From assembly GCA_035943635.1 (NCBI GenBank), contig DASZBX010000146.1:62001-126000 (forward strand): a stretch of 64,000 nt of DNA, read 5' to 3'. This DNA is from DASZBX01 sp035943635. GTDB taxonomy: Bacteria > Actinomycetota > Actinomycetes > Streptomycetales > Catenulisporaceae. Below, one piece after another: positions 1-7,569 of this stretch. The notes under the pieces are model-generated. The model was not told where the DNA came from, searched no databases, and saw nothing but the letters and a program-made list of their open reading frames with translations. Position 1 is the stretch's first letter, and each line of letters begins with the position of its first letter. Both the position numbers and the translations under genes were made by a program.

Positions 1-61
1 TGGCCGCCCGACCCGGGCCGGCCACCCGCGCATCCTTACGTCAAACCCCTGGGAGACACCG

Positions 62-175
62 ATGAAGACCGAGACCGGCATGAAGTCGATCACCGTCCGC
101 AAGGCCGGCGCCGTCCGCCTCACCAGCGGCGCGCACCCGCTGTACACCGTGCTGTGCCGGCCCGTCCTGGTCTGA
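62..175 (+). CDS. Putative RiPP precursor peptide 1 (37 aa)
   Basis: A short open frame starts with ATG 8 nt after a GGGAGA ribosome site. From its seventh residue (a second Met) it matches the next peptide closely: MK-[ST]-IT-[VI]-RKAG-x-VRLTS-x-AHPLY, then a short variable stretch with one Cys and a C-terminal RPVLV. Third codon positions are almost all G or C, so it looks coding. A conserved N-terminal block plus a short variable Cys-containing tail is typical of leader and core in modified ribosomal peptides. The gene lies directly upstream of a protein with a PqqD-like peptide-binding domain and an M50 protease, which supports a precursor role. I do not recognise the peptide family; precursor status is inference. 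Confidence 0.6.
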   Translation: MKTETGMKSITVRKAGAVRLTSGAHPLYTVLCRPVLV

Positions 176-286
176 CCGACCGGCGACGGCGTCGCTTTCC
201 GCTTGCCCGGTAAGCACTATCCCCGTACCACCCCCACTCAGACCGCTGCCGCCGGCCCTCGGCGGGAGCAGGAAAGAAGAGCCCAG

Positions 287-388
287 ATGAAGACCATCAC
301 CATCCGCAAGGCCGGCACCGTCCGGCTGACCAGCGCCGCCCACCCGCTGTACGGCGGCAGCTGCACGCGTCCCGTCCTCGTCGCCTAG
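287..388 (+). CDS. Putative RiPP precursor peptide 2 (33 aa)
   Basis: This paralogue of the upstream 37-aa peptide begins MKTITIRKAG and ends CTRPVLVA. The first 22 residues align without gaps to the sister peptide, while residues 23-27 differ (GGSCT against TVLC) before the shared RPVLV end. The start is the ATG after a GGAAAGAAGAG purine run; an in-frame upstream ATG at 203 would add residues with no counterpart in the sister peptide. A 19-bp hairpin follows within 10 nt. Tandem, diverged precursor genes before one set of processing genes are common in RiPP clusters. The single conserved Cys could be a modification or cross-link site, but nothing here proves that. Confidence 0.6.
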   Translation: MKTITIRKAGTVRLTSAAHPLYGGSCTRPVLVA

Positions 389-395
389 CACCCAA

Positions 396-440
396 CGCGT
401 CCCGCGCCGAGGCCGTGCAGTGGCCTCGGCGCGGGACGCG
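396..440 (+). terminator. Perfect 19-bp hairpin, partial terminator or attenuator
   Basis: Arms 396-414 and 422-440 are perfectly complementary around a 7-nt loop. There is no T-tract. Its place between the peptide genes and the enzyme genes suggests it ends most transcripts after the peptides, or protects their 3' end, so that peptide message exceeds enzyme message. Confidence 0.6.
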
Positions 441-479
441 GCCGAGCAGCACCGATCCGACTAGGGCGAGGACCAGGAC

Positions 480-1883
480 ATGGGCGACACAGGCAGTACC
501 GCCGCGGCCGTGGACACCGCGGCGCCGCCAGCCGAACTCCGCGGACCGGACGGATTCGACGGACCATACGGCCCGTCCGGCCCCGGCGAACCCCTCGGGC
601 CCGACGACGGCCCCGGCGAATCAGACCCCGACCAGCCGCCGGCCGAACCGCTGCCCGGCGACACGGTCCTGTCGCTCTACCCGCTGACCTACCTGGACGA
701 GGCCGACGAGGTCACCGTCGGCTGCGCGCAGACCGAGTCCTACGTGGTCCTGCCCGCCGACGGAGCCGCGCTGCTGCGCCGGCTCGGCGCGGGGGCCAGC
801 CTGGCCGAGGCGGCCGCCTGGTACCTCGCGGAGTACCACGAAAGCGTGAACATCGACGAGTTCGTCGAAGCCCTGATCGAGCTCGAGTTCCTGCGCCCGC
901 CGGACCGGGACGGCCGGCCGCCCGCGCCCGGATCCGCCCCGGCCGCCGCCCGGCCGGTGCGCTGGCAGCGCCTGGGCCGCGCGGTGTTCTCGCCGATCGG
1001 CGCCCTGGGCATGATCGCCCTGCTGGCCGCGTGGGCCGCGGCGATGGTCCGCTCGCCGGGCATGGTGCCGGAGAACCACGACGTCTTCTTCACCCGGTAC
1101 ATCTCCATCATCGAACTCGTCACCTTCCTCGGCCAGTTCCCGCTGCTGCTCATCCACGAGTCCTTCCACGCCCTGGCCGGGCGCCGACTCGGGCTGCGCT
1201 CGACCCTGTCGATCGGGCGGCGGCTGTACTACGTGGTGTTCCTTACCAACCTCGACGGCCTGGTCACCGTCCCGCGGCGCAAGCGCTACCTGCCGATGCT
1301 GGCCGGCATGCTCGCCGACCTGCTGGTGATCGCGGTGCTGGGCCTGATCGCGGACGCGACCCGGCTGCCCGGCGGCGCCCTGTCGCTGACCGGGGGCATC
1401 TGCCTGGCCCTGGGCTACACCACGGTCCTGCGGCTGAGCTGGCAGTTCTACTTCTACCTGGAGACCGACCTCTACTACGTCGCGGTCACCGTGCTCGGCT
1501 GCGTCGACCTGCAGAAGACCGCGCGCAACGTGCTGCGCAACCGCTGGAACACGCTGCGCCGCCGCCCGGGCGCGCTGCTGGACCCGGCCGACTGGCACCC
1601 GCGGGACCGCGAGATCGCCCGTTGGTACTCGTGGCTGGTCCTGGGCGGCTGGACCTTCTCGCTCGCGCTGCTGCCGATCATCATGATCCCGATCGCGTAC
1701 CGGATGCTGACCACCGTGGGCGACCGGCTGGTGCACCCGTCGGCGCAGACCGCAGCCGGATTGTCCGACAGCATCGTGTTCTTCGCCCTGAACCTGACCC
1801 AGATCGTCGTCATCTGGTGGCTGGTGCGCCGGGACCGCGCCCGGACCGCCGCCGCCACCCGCTACCAACACGTCCTGAACTGA
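480..1883 (+). CDS. PqqD-like domain / M50 site-2-protease-like membrane protein (467 aa)
   Basis: Residues 1-60 are a disordered Gly/Pro/Asp-rich stretch. Residues 62-138 have the hydrophobic pattern of a PqqD-like RiPP recognition element, which in known systems binds leader peptides. From about residue 168 the protein is membrane-embedded with five to seven hydrophobic segments. HESFH at 226-230 is the zinc-binding HExxH motif of family M50 and sits inside a transmembrane helix; Asp280 in a later helix is a plausible third ligand. The ATG start has GAGGA 9 nt upstream. The stop lies 12 nt before the next gene, so the two are probably cotranscribed. The likely role is binding, cleaving or exporting the small peptides encoded just upstream. 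The family assignment is good; the substrate is inference. Confidence 0.8.
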   Translation: MGDTGSTAAAVDTAAPPAELRGPDGFDGPYGPSGPGEPLGPDDGPGESDPDQPPAEPLPGDTVLSLYPLTYLDEADEVTVGCAQTESYVVLPADGAALLRRLGAGASLAEAAAWYLAEYHESVNIDEFVEALIELEFLRPPDRDGRPPAPGSAPAAARPVRWQRLGRAVFSPIGALGMIALLAAWAAAMVRSPGMVPENHDVFFTRYISIIELVTFLGQFPLLLIHESFHALAGRRLGLRSTLSIGRRLYYVVFLTNLDGLVTVPRRKRYLPMLAGMLADLLVIAVLGLIADATRLPGGALSLTGGICLALGYTTVLRLSWQFYFYLETDLYYVAVTVLGCVDLQKTARNVLRNRWNTLRRRPGALLDPADWHPRDREIARWYSWLVLGGWTFSLALLPIIMIPIAYRMLTTVGDRLVHPSAQTAAGLSDSIVFFALNLTQIVVIWWLVRRDRARTAAATRYQHVLN

Positions 1884-1895
1884 CCGGAGGCACCG

Positions 1896-4085
1896 ATGCA
1901 GCAGCTGCAGCAGCCCACCCACCACGTGATCCGCACCGGCGCCCCGGGCGCCCGGATCGGGGCCGGCGACCTCGCGGCCCTGGCCGCCGCGCCCGCGCTG
2001 ACCGGCGCGATCGACGCCCACCGCAGGTTACGCGGCCCGTACACCGCCGCCGGGTCGCTGTTTCGGGCCCTGGTCCCGGAGGCGATGGGCAGTTGTCCGG
2101 ACCTGGTCGCCAAGCACGATGTGGAGATCCTGACCGCGGCCCCGGAACTGCGCGGCTCGGTGAACGCCACCCACGAGACGCTCACATCGCTGGCCATCCC
2201 CGAGGAACGCACCCGCTTCTACTCGCGCCTGCGCACACTGCGCCTGGCCCACGGCATGACCGAATTCCTGCGCGACTACGCGGCCGCCGCGGGCAAAGGC
2301 CCGGTGAGCCTGGTCGTCGACCGGATCGACCAGGCCGACCAGACCGACCAGGAGCTCGTCTCGGTCCTGGTCCGGAGACTGGACCCGGCCAAGATCACCC
2401 TGGTCTTGGGCCTGGGCGAGGATCCCGACCCGCAGTCGCCGCTGGGCGTCGCGCTGGCCAGGTACACGCAGGCCCGGCCGCAGGTAGCGCCGAGCGAGGG
2501 CGGCCAGGCGGCCGAGACGGGACCGGCGTTCACGCTGGCCCGCCGGTACGTGGCCACCGAATGCACCGAGGCCGGCCCGGCCGGGGACTCGCTGCGCGCG
2601 GCCTACCTCAGCCTGTCCGCCGACAACCGCGCCGCGCTGCACGACGAGCGGGCGCAGGAACTCGAGGCGGCGAACGAGAAGTCGCTCGCCCTCGGCGCGA
2701 TCGTCTTCCACCGCGAACACGGCTCGGACCTGCAGAAGGCGGTGCTGGCCCTGCGCACCGGCCTGGACTACTGCATCGACATGGGGTTCTACGAGGCGAC
2801 CGTGGACTTCGGCAAGCGCGGCCGGGCCGTGATCGACTGGAACCAGGAGATCGACCACTGGTGGGCCTTCACCACCAAGATGACGACCTCGCTGGCCGCC
2901 CTGGGCCGCCCGGGGGAGTCCGAGGCCCTGTACGACGAGGCCCGCGCGTTCACCGACGACCCGAGCATCCACATGCAGGCCGCCTACGCCACGGCCATGC
3001 TCTACACCCGGCACCACGACGACGACCGTAAGGACCACTCCCGCGCGATGGGGTGGATCAATGAGGCGATCGGCATCTCCAAGCTTCTGCCGGACCCGGA
3101 GCAGCGCGCGTTCAACACCGTGTTCCACCAGAACGGCCGGGCCCTGATCGAGAACCACATGCGCCGCCCGGACGAGGCCCTGAGCCTGGTGTCCAACGGC
3201 CTGGACCTGCTGGAACGCGAGCTCGGCGCGGACGAGCACAAGCTGCACCGGTCCGTGCTGCGCTACAACCGGGCCCAGGTCTACTCGGCGATCGGCAAGT
3301 ACGACGAGGCGGTCGCGGACTACACGGCCGTGATCGAGGAGGACCCGAACTACCCGGAGTACCACTTCGACCTCGGCGGCCTGCTGCACAAGCTGGGCCG
3401 GGACGAGGAGGCGATCGCCGAGTACGAGACCGCGATGCGCCTGTCCCCGCCGTTCCCGGAGCTCTACTACAACCGGGGCGACGTGCGCGCGGCGCAGGGC
3501 GACCTGGACGGCGCGGTGGCCGACTTCCGGTACGTGCTGGAGATCGACCCGGAGTACACCGACGCGTCGGTGAACCTGGCCGGCCTGTACGCGGACCTCG
3601 GCGAGCGCGAGACGGCCGGGATGATCGTGGACGAGGGCCTGGCCGTCGCCCCGGACAACCCGCACCTGCACTGCCTGCGCGGACGCCTGGCCCTGGAGGA
3701 CGGCGACCTCCCGGCGGCCAAGGCCGCGCTGGAACAGGCGCTGGCCGCCGACCCGGCGATGGCCGAGGCGTGGGCGCTGCGCGGCGTGCTGGCCTACACC
3801 GAGGGCGCCCGGCCGCAGGCGGTCGAGGCGCTGACCCGGGCGCTGGAGCTCAAGCCGAGCCCGGCCGTGTTCTTCAACCGCGGCGCGGTGTACCAGGAGC
3901 AGGAGCAGTGGGAGCCGGCCGCCGCCGACTTCACCGCGGCCCTGGACCTGGACCCCGAGGACCCGGACATCTGGGTGCAGCGGGCCGGCTGCCGGGCCCG
4001 GCTCGGGCAGGCCGAGGCCGCCGAGGAGGACCTGCGCCACGCCGAGCAGCTCAGCCGCGAGCAGGGCGCGGCGGTGTCGGTGTAA
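1896..4085 (+). CDS. TPR-repeat protein of the peptide cassette (729 aa)
   Basis: The protein has no signal peptide and no clear membrane segment, so it is probably cytoplasmic. Residues 1-230 hold a region with an acidic, Walker-B-like strand (LVVDRIDQAD) as in degenerate STAND-type ATPases, but I find no P-loop. From about residue 420 to the end there are roughly eight tetratricopeptide repeats, for example YDEAVADYTAVIEEDPNYPE. GGAGG sits 6 nt before the ATG, and the gene follows the M50 gene by 12 nt. TPR proteins act as scaffolds or peptide sensors, so a regulator, chaperone or scaffold for the small peptides is plausible. No enzymatic role can be read from the sequence. Confidence 0.75.
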   Translation: MQQLQQPTHHVIRTGAPGARIGAGDLAALAAAPALTGAIDAHRRLRGPYTAAGSLFRALVPEAMGSCPDLVAKHDVEILTAAPELRGSVNATHETLTSLAIPEERTRFYSRLRTLRLAHGMTEFLRDYAAAAGKGPVSLVVDRIDQADQTDQELVSVLVRRLDPAKITLVLGLGEDPDPQSPLGVALARYTQARPQVAPSEGGQAAETGPAFTLARRYVATECTEAGPAGDSLRAAYLSLSADNRAALHDERAQELEAANEKSLALGAIVFHREHGSDLQKAVLALRTGLDYCIDMGFYEATVDFGKRGRAVIDWNQEIDHWWAFTTKMTTSLAALGRPGESEALYDEARAFTDDPSIHMQAAYATAMLYTRHHDDDRKDHSRAMGWINEAIGISKLLPDPEQRAFNTVFHQNGRALIENHMRRPDEALSLVSNGLDLLERELGADEHKLHRSVLRYNRAQVYSAIGKYDEAVADYTAVIEEDPNYPEYHFDLGGLLHKLGRDEEAIAEYETAMRLSPPFPELYYNRGDVRAAQGDLDGAVADFRYVLEIDPEYTDASVNLAGLYADLGERETAGMIVDEGLAVAPDNPHLHCLRGRLALEDGDLPAAKAALEQALAADPAMAEAWALRGVLAYTEGARPQAVEALTRALELKPSPAVFFNRGAVYQEQEQWEPAAADFTAALDLDPEDPDIWVQRAGCRARLGQAEAAEEDLRHAEQLSREQGAAVSV

Positions 4086-4128
4086 GCCGTTATAAGAGGG
4101 CGCAGAGGATGGATTAGGCCGAAGGAAA

Positions 4129-4270
4129 CCCATTTCCCCGGCGTTCGGGCGCCATCGCGGTGAGCCGGGTGCGGCCGTGGACATCGAGGTCGGGTTCGCG
4201 ACGGACCGCGCGGTCGAGCCGGACGGCGCCGTCTTCGCGGCCTCGGTGCCCGGCGGGCGGGTCGCCCGGA
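4129..4270 (+). pseudogene. Remnant of a GyrI-like effector-binding domain protein
   Basis: In one plus-strand frame the translation runs through VDIEVGFATDRAVEPDG to VFAASVPGGRVAR. This resembles the DVEVGFPV...VPAGRYA stretch of GyrI-like/AraC effector-binding domains. The similarity starts and stops abruptly with no start codon, and the frame then enters the inverted repeat at 4274. I read it as a 35-45 residue fragment of a lost gene. This comes from motif memory only, so an alignment is needed. Confidence 0.4.
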
Positions 4271-4273
4271 CTG

Positions 4274-4316
4274 GCCGTTCGCCGGCTGAGCGGGGGCAGC
4301 TCAGCCGGCGAACGGC
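4274..4316. terminator. Perfect 18-bp inverted repeat, bidirectional terminator
   Basis: Arms 4274-4291 and 4299-4316 are perfect complements around a GGGGGCA loop. The right arm overlaps the last codons of the DUF2785 gene. It can terminate transcription from the left (TPR operon) and from the right. Confidence 0.65.
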
Positions 4317-5092
4317 GCCGTGAGCGCGAGGACGTCGGCCAGCCGCTGCTTGACCGCCTCGCGGTTGCTCACCGGGGCGGGTTGTCCCTTGCTCCAGTCC
4401 GGGCGCACTCCCCGGTCGGCGAGCAGGTAGAGCATTCTGAGCGTGCGCATGGTGTTCGAGGCGTAGGCGGGCACCGGGCCCGGTTCGCCGGCGGCGAAGT
4501 CCGCGGCTATCGGGGCGAGCCAGCCGGTGGACTCCTGTTCGGTCAGTTCCTTGCGGGTCAGGGTGAGGGCGAGGGCGAAGGCGAGCCGGTCGTCCTCCTG
4601 GGCGGCGAACAGGTAGTCGGTCGGGGCGAGCAGCCGTGCGGTGGCCAGGCGCAGCATCCGGACCGGTTCGACCCGGGTGTGCCGGCCGAACGCGCCGAGC
4701 AGGTCGGCGCCGTGGGCGACGGCGTGCAGCCAGCCGAGGTCGGGGTCGTGGCCGCGCAGGTCGGTCTCGGCCGGGTACCAGGCCTCGAAGGCGGACAGCC
4801 ATTCGGGTTCGAACTCGCCCCGGGCCACGATCTCGGCCAGGATCAGCGGGGCGAAGGTGCGGGCCTGGATCTGCGGGTCGGCCAGGCGCACGGCCATCTG
4901 CGCGCCGAGGCTGCGCCGGCGGGCGTGGTCGAGTCCGGGGATCAGGCGGAAGAGCACGACGTAGGCCTGTTCGTCGCGCAGGACCGGGTCCGGGGAGCGC
5001 AGCGCCTCGGCGAGTTCGGCCACCGCGTAGTCGGTGGACAGTCCTTCGGGGAGCCGGAAACCGTCGTCGATCACCGCTTGCCAGTCCGTCAT
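4301..5092 (-). CDS. DUF2785 family protein (263 aa)
   Basis: The translation begins MTDWQAVIDDGFRLPEG and continues with helix-rich repeats (LRDEQAYVVLFRLI, DPDLGWLHAVAHGADLL, LAPTDYLFAAQEDDRLA) that match the DUF2785 family, a helical-repeat protein of unknown function. This start was chosen because DUF2785 proteins begin almost directly with a W-x-x-[VL] helix; an upstream in-frame Met would add 13 basic residues without a better ribosome site. There is no signal peptide, so the protein is cytosolic. The gene stands alone among remnants and its 3' end overlaps a terminator hairpin. Function is unknown. Confidence 0.75.
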   Translation of the reverse strand: MTDWQAVIDDGFRLPEGLSTDYAVAELAEALRSPDPVLRDEQAYVVLFRLIPGLDHARRRSLGAQMAVRLADPQIQARTFAPLILAEIVARGEFEPEWLSAFEAWYPAETDLRGHDPDLGWLHAVAHGADLLGAFGRHTRVEPVRMLRLATARLLAPTDYLFAAQEDDRLAFALALTLTRKELTEQESTGWLAPIAADFAAGEPGPVPAYASNTMRTLRMLYLLADRGVRPDWSKGQPAPVSNREAVKQRLADVLALTAPFAG

Positions 5093-5208
5093 GATCCGGA
5101 ACTGTAGCGGGCGGCGCGGGCGGGGTGCCATGCGGTGACGGTCACGTCCCGGTTGCGGATCGGCCCGCGTCTCGGTGGGCGGTCCGGCCGGGCCGCCGAG
5201 ATCCGGAG

Positions 5209-5242
5209 GTACTACTATAGTTAGTACACTACAAGTAACTAT
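5209..5242 (+). promoter_or_regulatory. Palindromic operator-like region before a broken MFS gene
   Basis: Two overlapping inverted repeats are visible in an AT-rich island: GTACTA-N7-TAGTAC (5209-5227) and ATAGTTA-N12-TAACTAT (5217-5242). The TATAGT/TTAGTA hexamers could be -10 elements. This is the arrangement expected for a TetR- or MarR-repressed exporter gene. No matching regulator gene remains beside it. Confidence 0.45.
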
Positions 5243-5268
5243 CCACTGCGCCGAGTAGGCGACACCGG

Positions 5269-5694
5269 GTGAGCGAAGACGCCGGGGCGAGTTCCACGAC
5301 CCGTCCGCCGCAGCAGCCCCCGGCGGGCTTCTGGAGCCGCACCTTCTCCTCACTGCGGGTGCCGAACTACCGCTTGTACTTCACCGGCCAGTCGATTTCG
5401 CTGATCGGCACCTGGATGCAGATGACCGCACAGTCCTGGCTGGTGCTCACCCTGACCCATTCCAGCACGGCGCTCGGCCTGACCGTGGCGCTGCAGACAC
5501 TGCCGGTGCTGCTGTTCGGCCCGTACGGCGGCGTCGGACTGGCCCGGCGTTCGCGGAGGGTGGCGGCAGAGGCGGAGCTGGCGACTGTACCGGTCACGGA
5601 TGCGGGGACCGAGGCGGGCGTGGCTGCCGAGACGGGTGCGGATGTCCAGGTCGCCCTGGCTCCGGGCAACGATCACCGCGCCCGCAATCGCTAA
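5269..5694 (+). pseudogene. Collapsed MFS exporter (N-terminus plus hydrophilic tail)
   Basis: The GTG-started frame reads like the first two transmembrane segments of an MFS exporter of the EntS/enterobactin type (VPNYRLYFTGQSISLIGTWM, then LVLTLTHSSTALGLTVALQT, LPVLLFGPYGG). After residue 90 it jumps to an Ala/Glu/Thr-rich hydrophilic tail and ends at 141 aa, where 400 or more residues are expected. The tail looks like the disordered C-terminus of such proteins, so the middle (about ten membrane segments) seems deleted in frame. It cannot be a working transporter. Its stop overlaps the stop of the next remnant on the other strand. Confidence 0.7.
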
Positions 5695-6062
5695 TCCCGG
5701 TTCGGCGGAACGAGCCCGATCAGGAGGCCGTCCAGCAGCTCACCGACGGTCGGCATGGCCGCCATCTCGGCCGCGATCGCCTTGGCCGCGCTGCGATAGA
5801 ACGGATCGTCGAGCACTGCTTGCAGGGCCGCCCGGATCCGGGCGGGATCCTCGGGTCCGGGCACGCCCATCGCGCCCTCGGGGCCGCCGCTCGGCGCGAC
5901 CGTCACCCCGGCGCCGGCCGCGGACACCAGGCGGGCGTTGACCGGCTGGTCGGCGAACAGCGGGACGAACACCATCGGCACCCCGGCCGCCAGCGCGCCG
6001 AACGTGGTGCCGGAGCCGCCGTGGCAGATCAGCGAGTTCGGCGCGATCGCGGCGGCAGCCAA
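5691..6062 (-). pseudogene. C-terminal fragment of a GT1-type glycosyltransferase
   Basis: The frame contains ICHGGSGTTFGALAAGVPMV followed by VPLFADQPVNARLVSAAGAG, the conserved donor-binding end of UGT-like/macrolide glycosyltransferases (HGGxGT and the D/Q pair). About 110 of roughly 400 residues survive. Similarity stops near 6035, exactly where plus-strand serpin similarity starts, so the breakpoint joins two decayed genes. There is no start codon context, and the fragment is almost certainly non-functional. Confidence 0.7.
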
Positions 6063-6137
6063 CGAGCTGACCGTCGCGTGGGCCCGGCGGGTCCCGGGCT
6101 GGTCATCGTCGCCGGCTGGGTCGCGCAGCCAAGCTGA
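6037..6137 (+). pseudogene. Collapsed serpin paralogue: N-terminus joined to C-terminus
   Basis: From 6037 one frame reads FGAIAAAANELTVAWARRV, parallel to LAAIAGASNRLTAEWAGRI near the start of the intact serpin at 6256. About 20 nt later another frame reads GLVIVAGWVAQPS and stops, parallel to GLVVAAGWVAEV at the intact serpin's end. So about 370 internal codons are missing and the join is out of frame. This is what remains of a tandem serpin duplicate. Confidence 0.6.
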
Positions 6138-6190
6138 TCCCCGCGCTGCGGCCTGCCGCCGAGCGCGCGGAAGACGCCTCGGCTAAGGTC

Positions 6191-6245
6191 AACACGCCAA
6201 CCAGCAACTCGGCCCAGGCGCCGGAATCCGGAACAACTCGTCTAG
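6191..6245 (+). repeat. Dispersed repeat, copy A (right end only)
   Basis: This stretch matches the right end of the inverted-repeat elements at 32543 and 42604: CAGCAACTCGG, then CAGGCGCCGGAATCCGGAAC and AACTCGTCTAG. Only the right end is present. Its terminal CTAG extends into TAGGGT (6243-6248), which lies exactly 7 nt before the serpin ATG and is probably its -10 hexamer. Confidence 0.7.
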
Positions 6246-6255
6246 GGTGCAAACC

Positions 6256-7482
6256 ATGACCCCGTCATCAGTGGACGTATCCGACCCCCTGGCCGCGATC
6301 GCCGGCGCCTCGAACCGGCTCACCGCCGAGTGGGCCGGCCGGATCCGGGACGGGAGGTCGACCGTCTTCTCCGGCGCCGGGGTCTGGCCGCTGCTCGGCC
6401 TGCTCGCGCTCGGCGCGGACGGCGACTGCCGCGACCAGCTGGCCGCGGCGTACGGCCTGGACCCGGCCCTCGGCGGGTCGGCCGCGCGCACGTTCGTCGA
6501 CCTGTTCGACCGGGCTCCGGCGCTGCAGGCCGCGGTCGGGCTCTGGTACAAGGACGATCTGCCCATCCGCCAGCCCTGGCTGGACGAACTGCCCCCGGCC
6601 ACCCGCGGCCGGCTGACCCAGGACCCGCGGGCGGACCAGCATCGCCTGGACGCCTGGGCCCGCGACCACACCCGCGGCCTGGTCGACCGGATGCCGGTCT
6701 CGCTCCGGCCGGACACCGAGCTGATCCTGGCCAGCGCGATCATGGTCTCGACCGAATGGCGCACGGAGTTCGGCAAGCGCGTCCGACACGTGCAGGCGGG
6801 CCCCTGGGCCGGGCGCGCCATCCCCGCGCTGACCCGGCGGATCCTCCCGAGCGAGCTGCGGGTCGTCGACGGCGGCCCGGGCGTCGGCCAGGTCACGGCC
6901 GTCGTCGTGGAGGGCGAGAACGACATCGACGTCGTGCTGTTCCTCGGCGGCCCGCAGGTCGCGGCCGCCAAGGTGCTGCGCGCCGGGACCGGCGCCTTCT
7001 GCGTGCCGCGCGACCACGCCTGGCCCGGCGAACGCGCCACCGGCCTGCTCGGCGGCGGTACCGCCGACCGGCCGCTGCCGCCGGGCGTCTCACTGACCAC
7101 GGTACCGGCCGACTCCCCCGAACCGACTGCGCTGCTGTCCACGACCCCCTTCAAGATCCACGCCGCGCACGACCTGCTCGCCACGCCGGACGTGTTCGGT
7201 CTGACCGCCGCCGCCGATCGCGCGACCGCCGACTTTCCCGGGGTGAGCACGCGGCCGCTGGTCCTCGAATCGGCCCGGCAGAACGCGATGGCCGAGTTCA
7301 CCAAGACCGGTTTCCGGGCCGCCGCCGTCACGGATACGGGCCTCATCGCCCTCTCCGCGATGACCCGCCCCAGGAACGAGTCCGTGCGCATCGACATCAC
7401 CTACGACCGCCCGTTCGGGTTCGCCGCACTGCACCGGGCCAGCGGACTGGTCGTCGCCGCCGGATGGGTCGCGGAAGTCTGA
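6256..7482 (+). CDS. Serpin-family protease inhibitor (408 aa)
   Basis: Length and motifs fit a bacterial serpin. LILASAIMVSTEW matches the conserved strand 3A region, FKIHAAHDLL and DVFGLTAAADRAT match the mid-domain, and EFTKTGFRAAAVT (residues 347-359) is the hinge leading into the reactive-centre loop. RPFGFAALHR is the equivalent of the C-terminal HPFLF strand. There is no signal peptide, so the target protease would be intracellular or reached after lysis. I chose ATG 6256 because TAGGGT lies 7 nt upstream, giving a leaderless message; a GTG 9 nt earlier would fall inside the hexamer. The loop after the hinge (DTGLIALSAMTRPRNE) is where the scissile bond should lie, but I cannot name the target. 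Confidence 0.8.
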   Translation: MTPSSVDVSDPLAAIAGASNRLTAEWAGRIRDGRSTVFSGAGVWPLLGLLALGADGDCRDQLAAAYGLDPALGGSAARTFVDLFDRAPALQAAVGLWYKDDLPIRQPWLDELPPATRGRLTQDPRADQHRLDAWARDHTRGLVDRMPVSLRPDTELILASAIMVSTEWRTEFGKRVRHVQAGPWAGRAIPALTRRILPSELRVVDGGPGVGQVTAVVVEGENDIDVVLFLGGPQVAAAKVLRAGTGAFCVPRDHAWPGERATGLLGGGTADRPLPPGVSLTTVPADSPEPTALLSTTPFKIHAAHDLLATPDVFGLTAAADRATADFPGVSTRPLVLESARQNAMAEFTKTGFRAAAVTDTGLIALSAMTRPRNESVRIDITYDRPFGFAALHRASGLVVAAGWVAEV

Positions 7483-7569
7483 CCGGCCGCGGCAGCGCAC
7501 CGGACCGCGGGCCACGGACCGAGGATTGGCCCGCGACCGCCCGGGCCCGGCCTGCCTAGACTGGGAGCC

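Noticed and set aside
2028..4802. A 924-codon minus-strand frame across the TPR gene
   Set aside because: It is antisense to an obvious TPR coding region, Arg/Val/Gly-rich, and without start signals.
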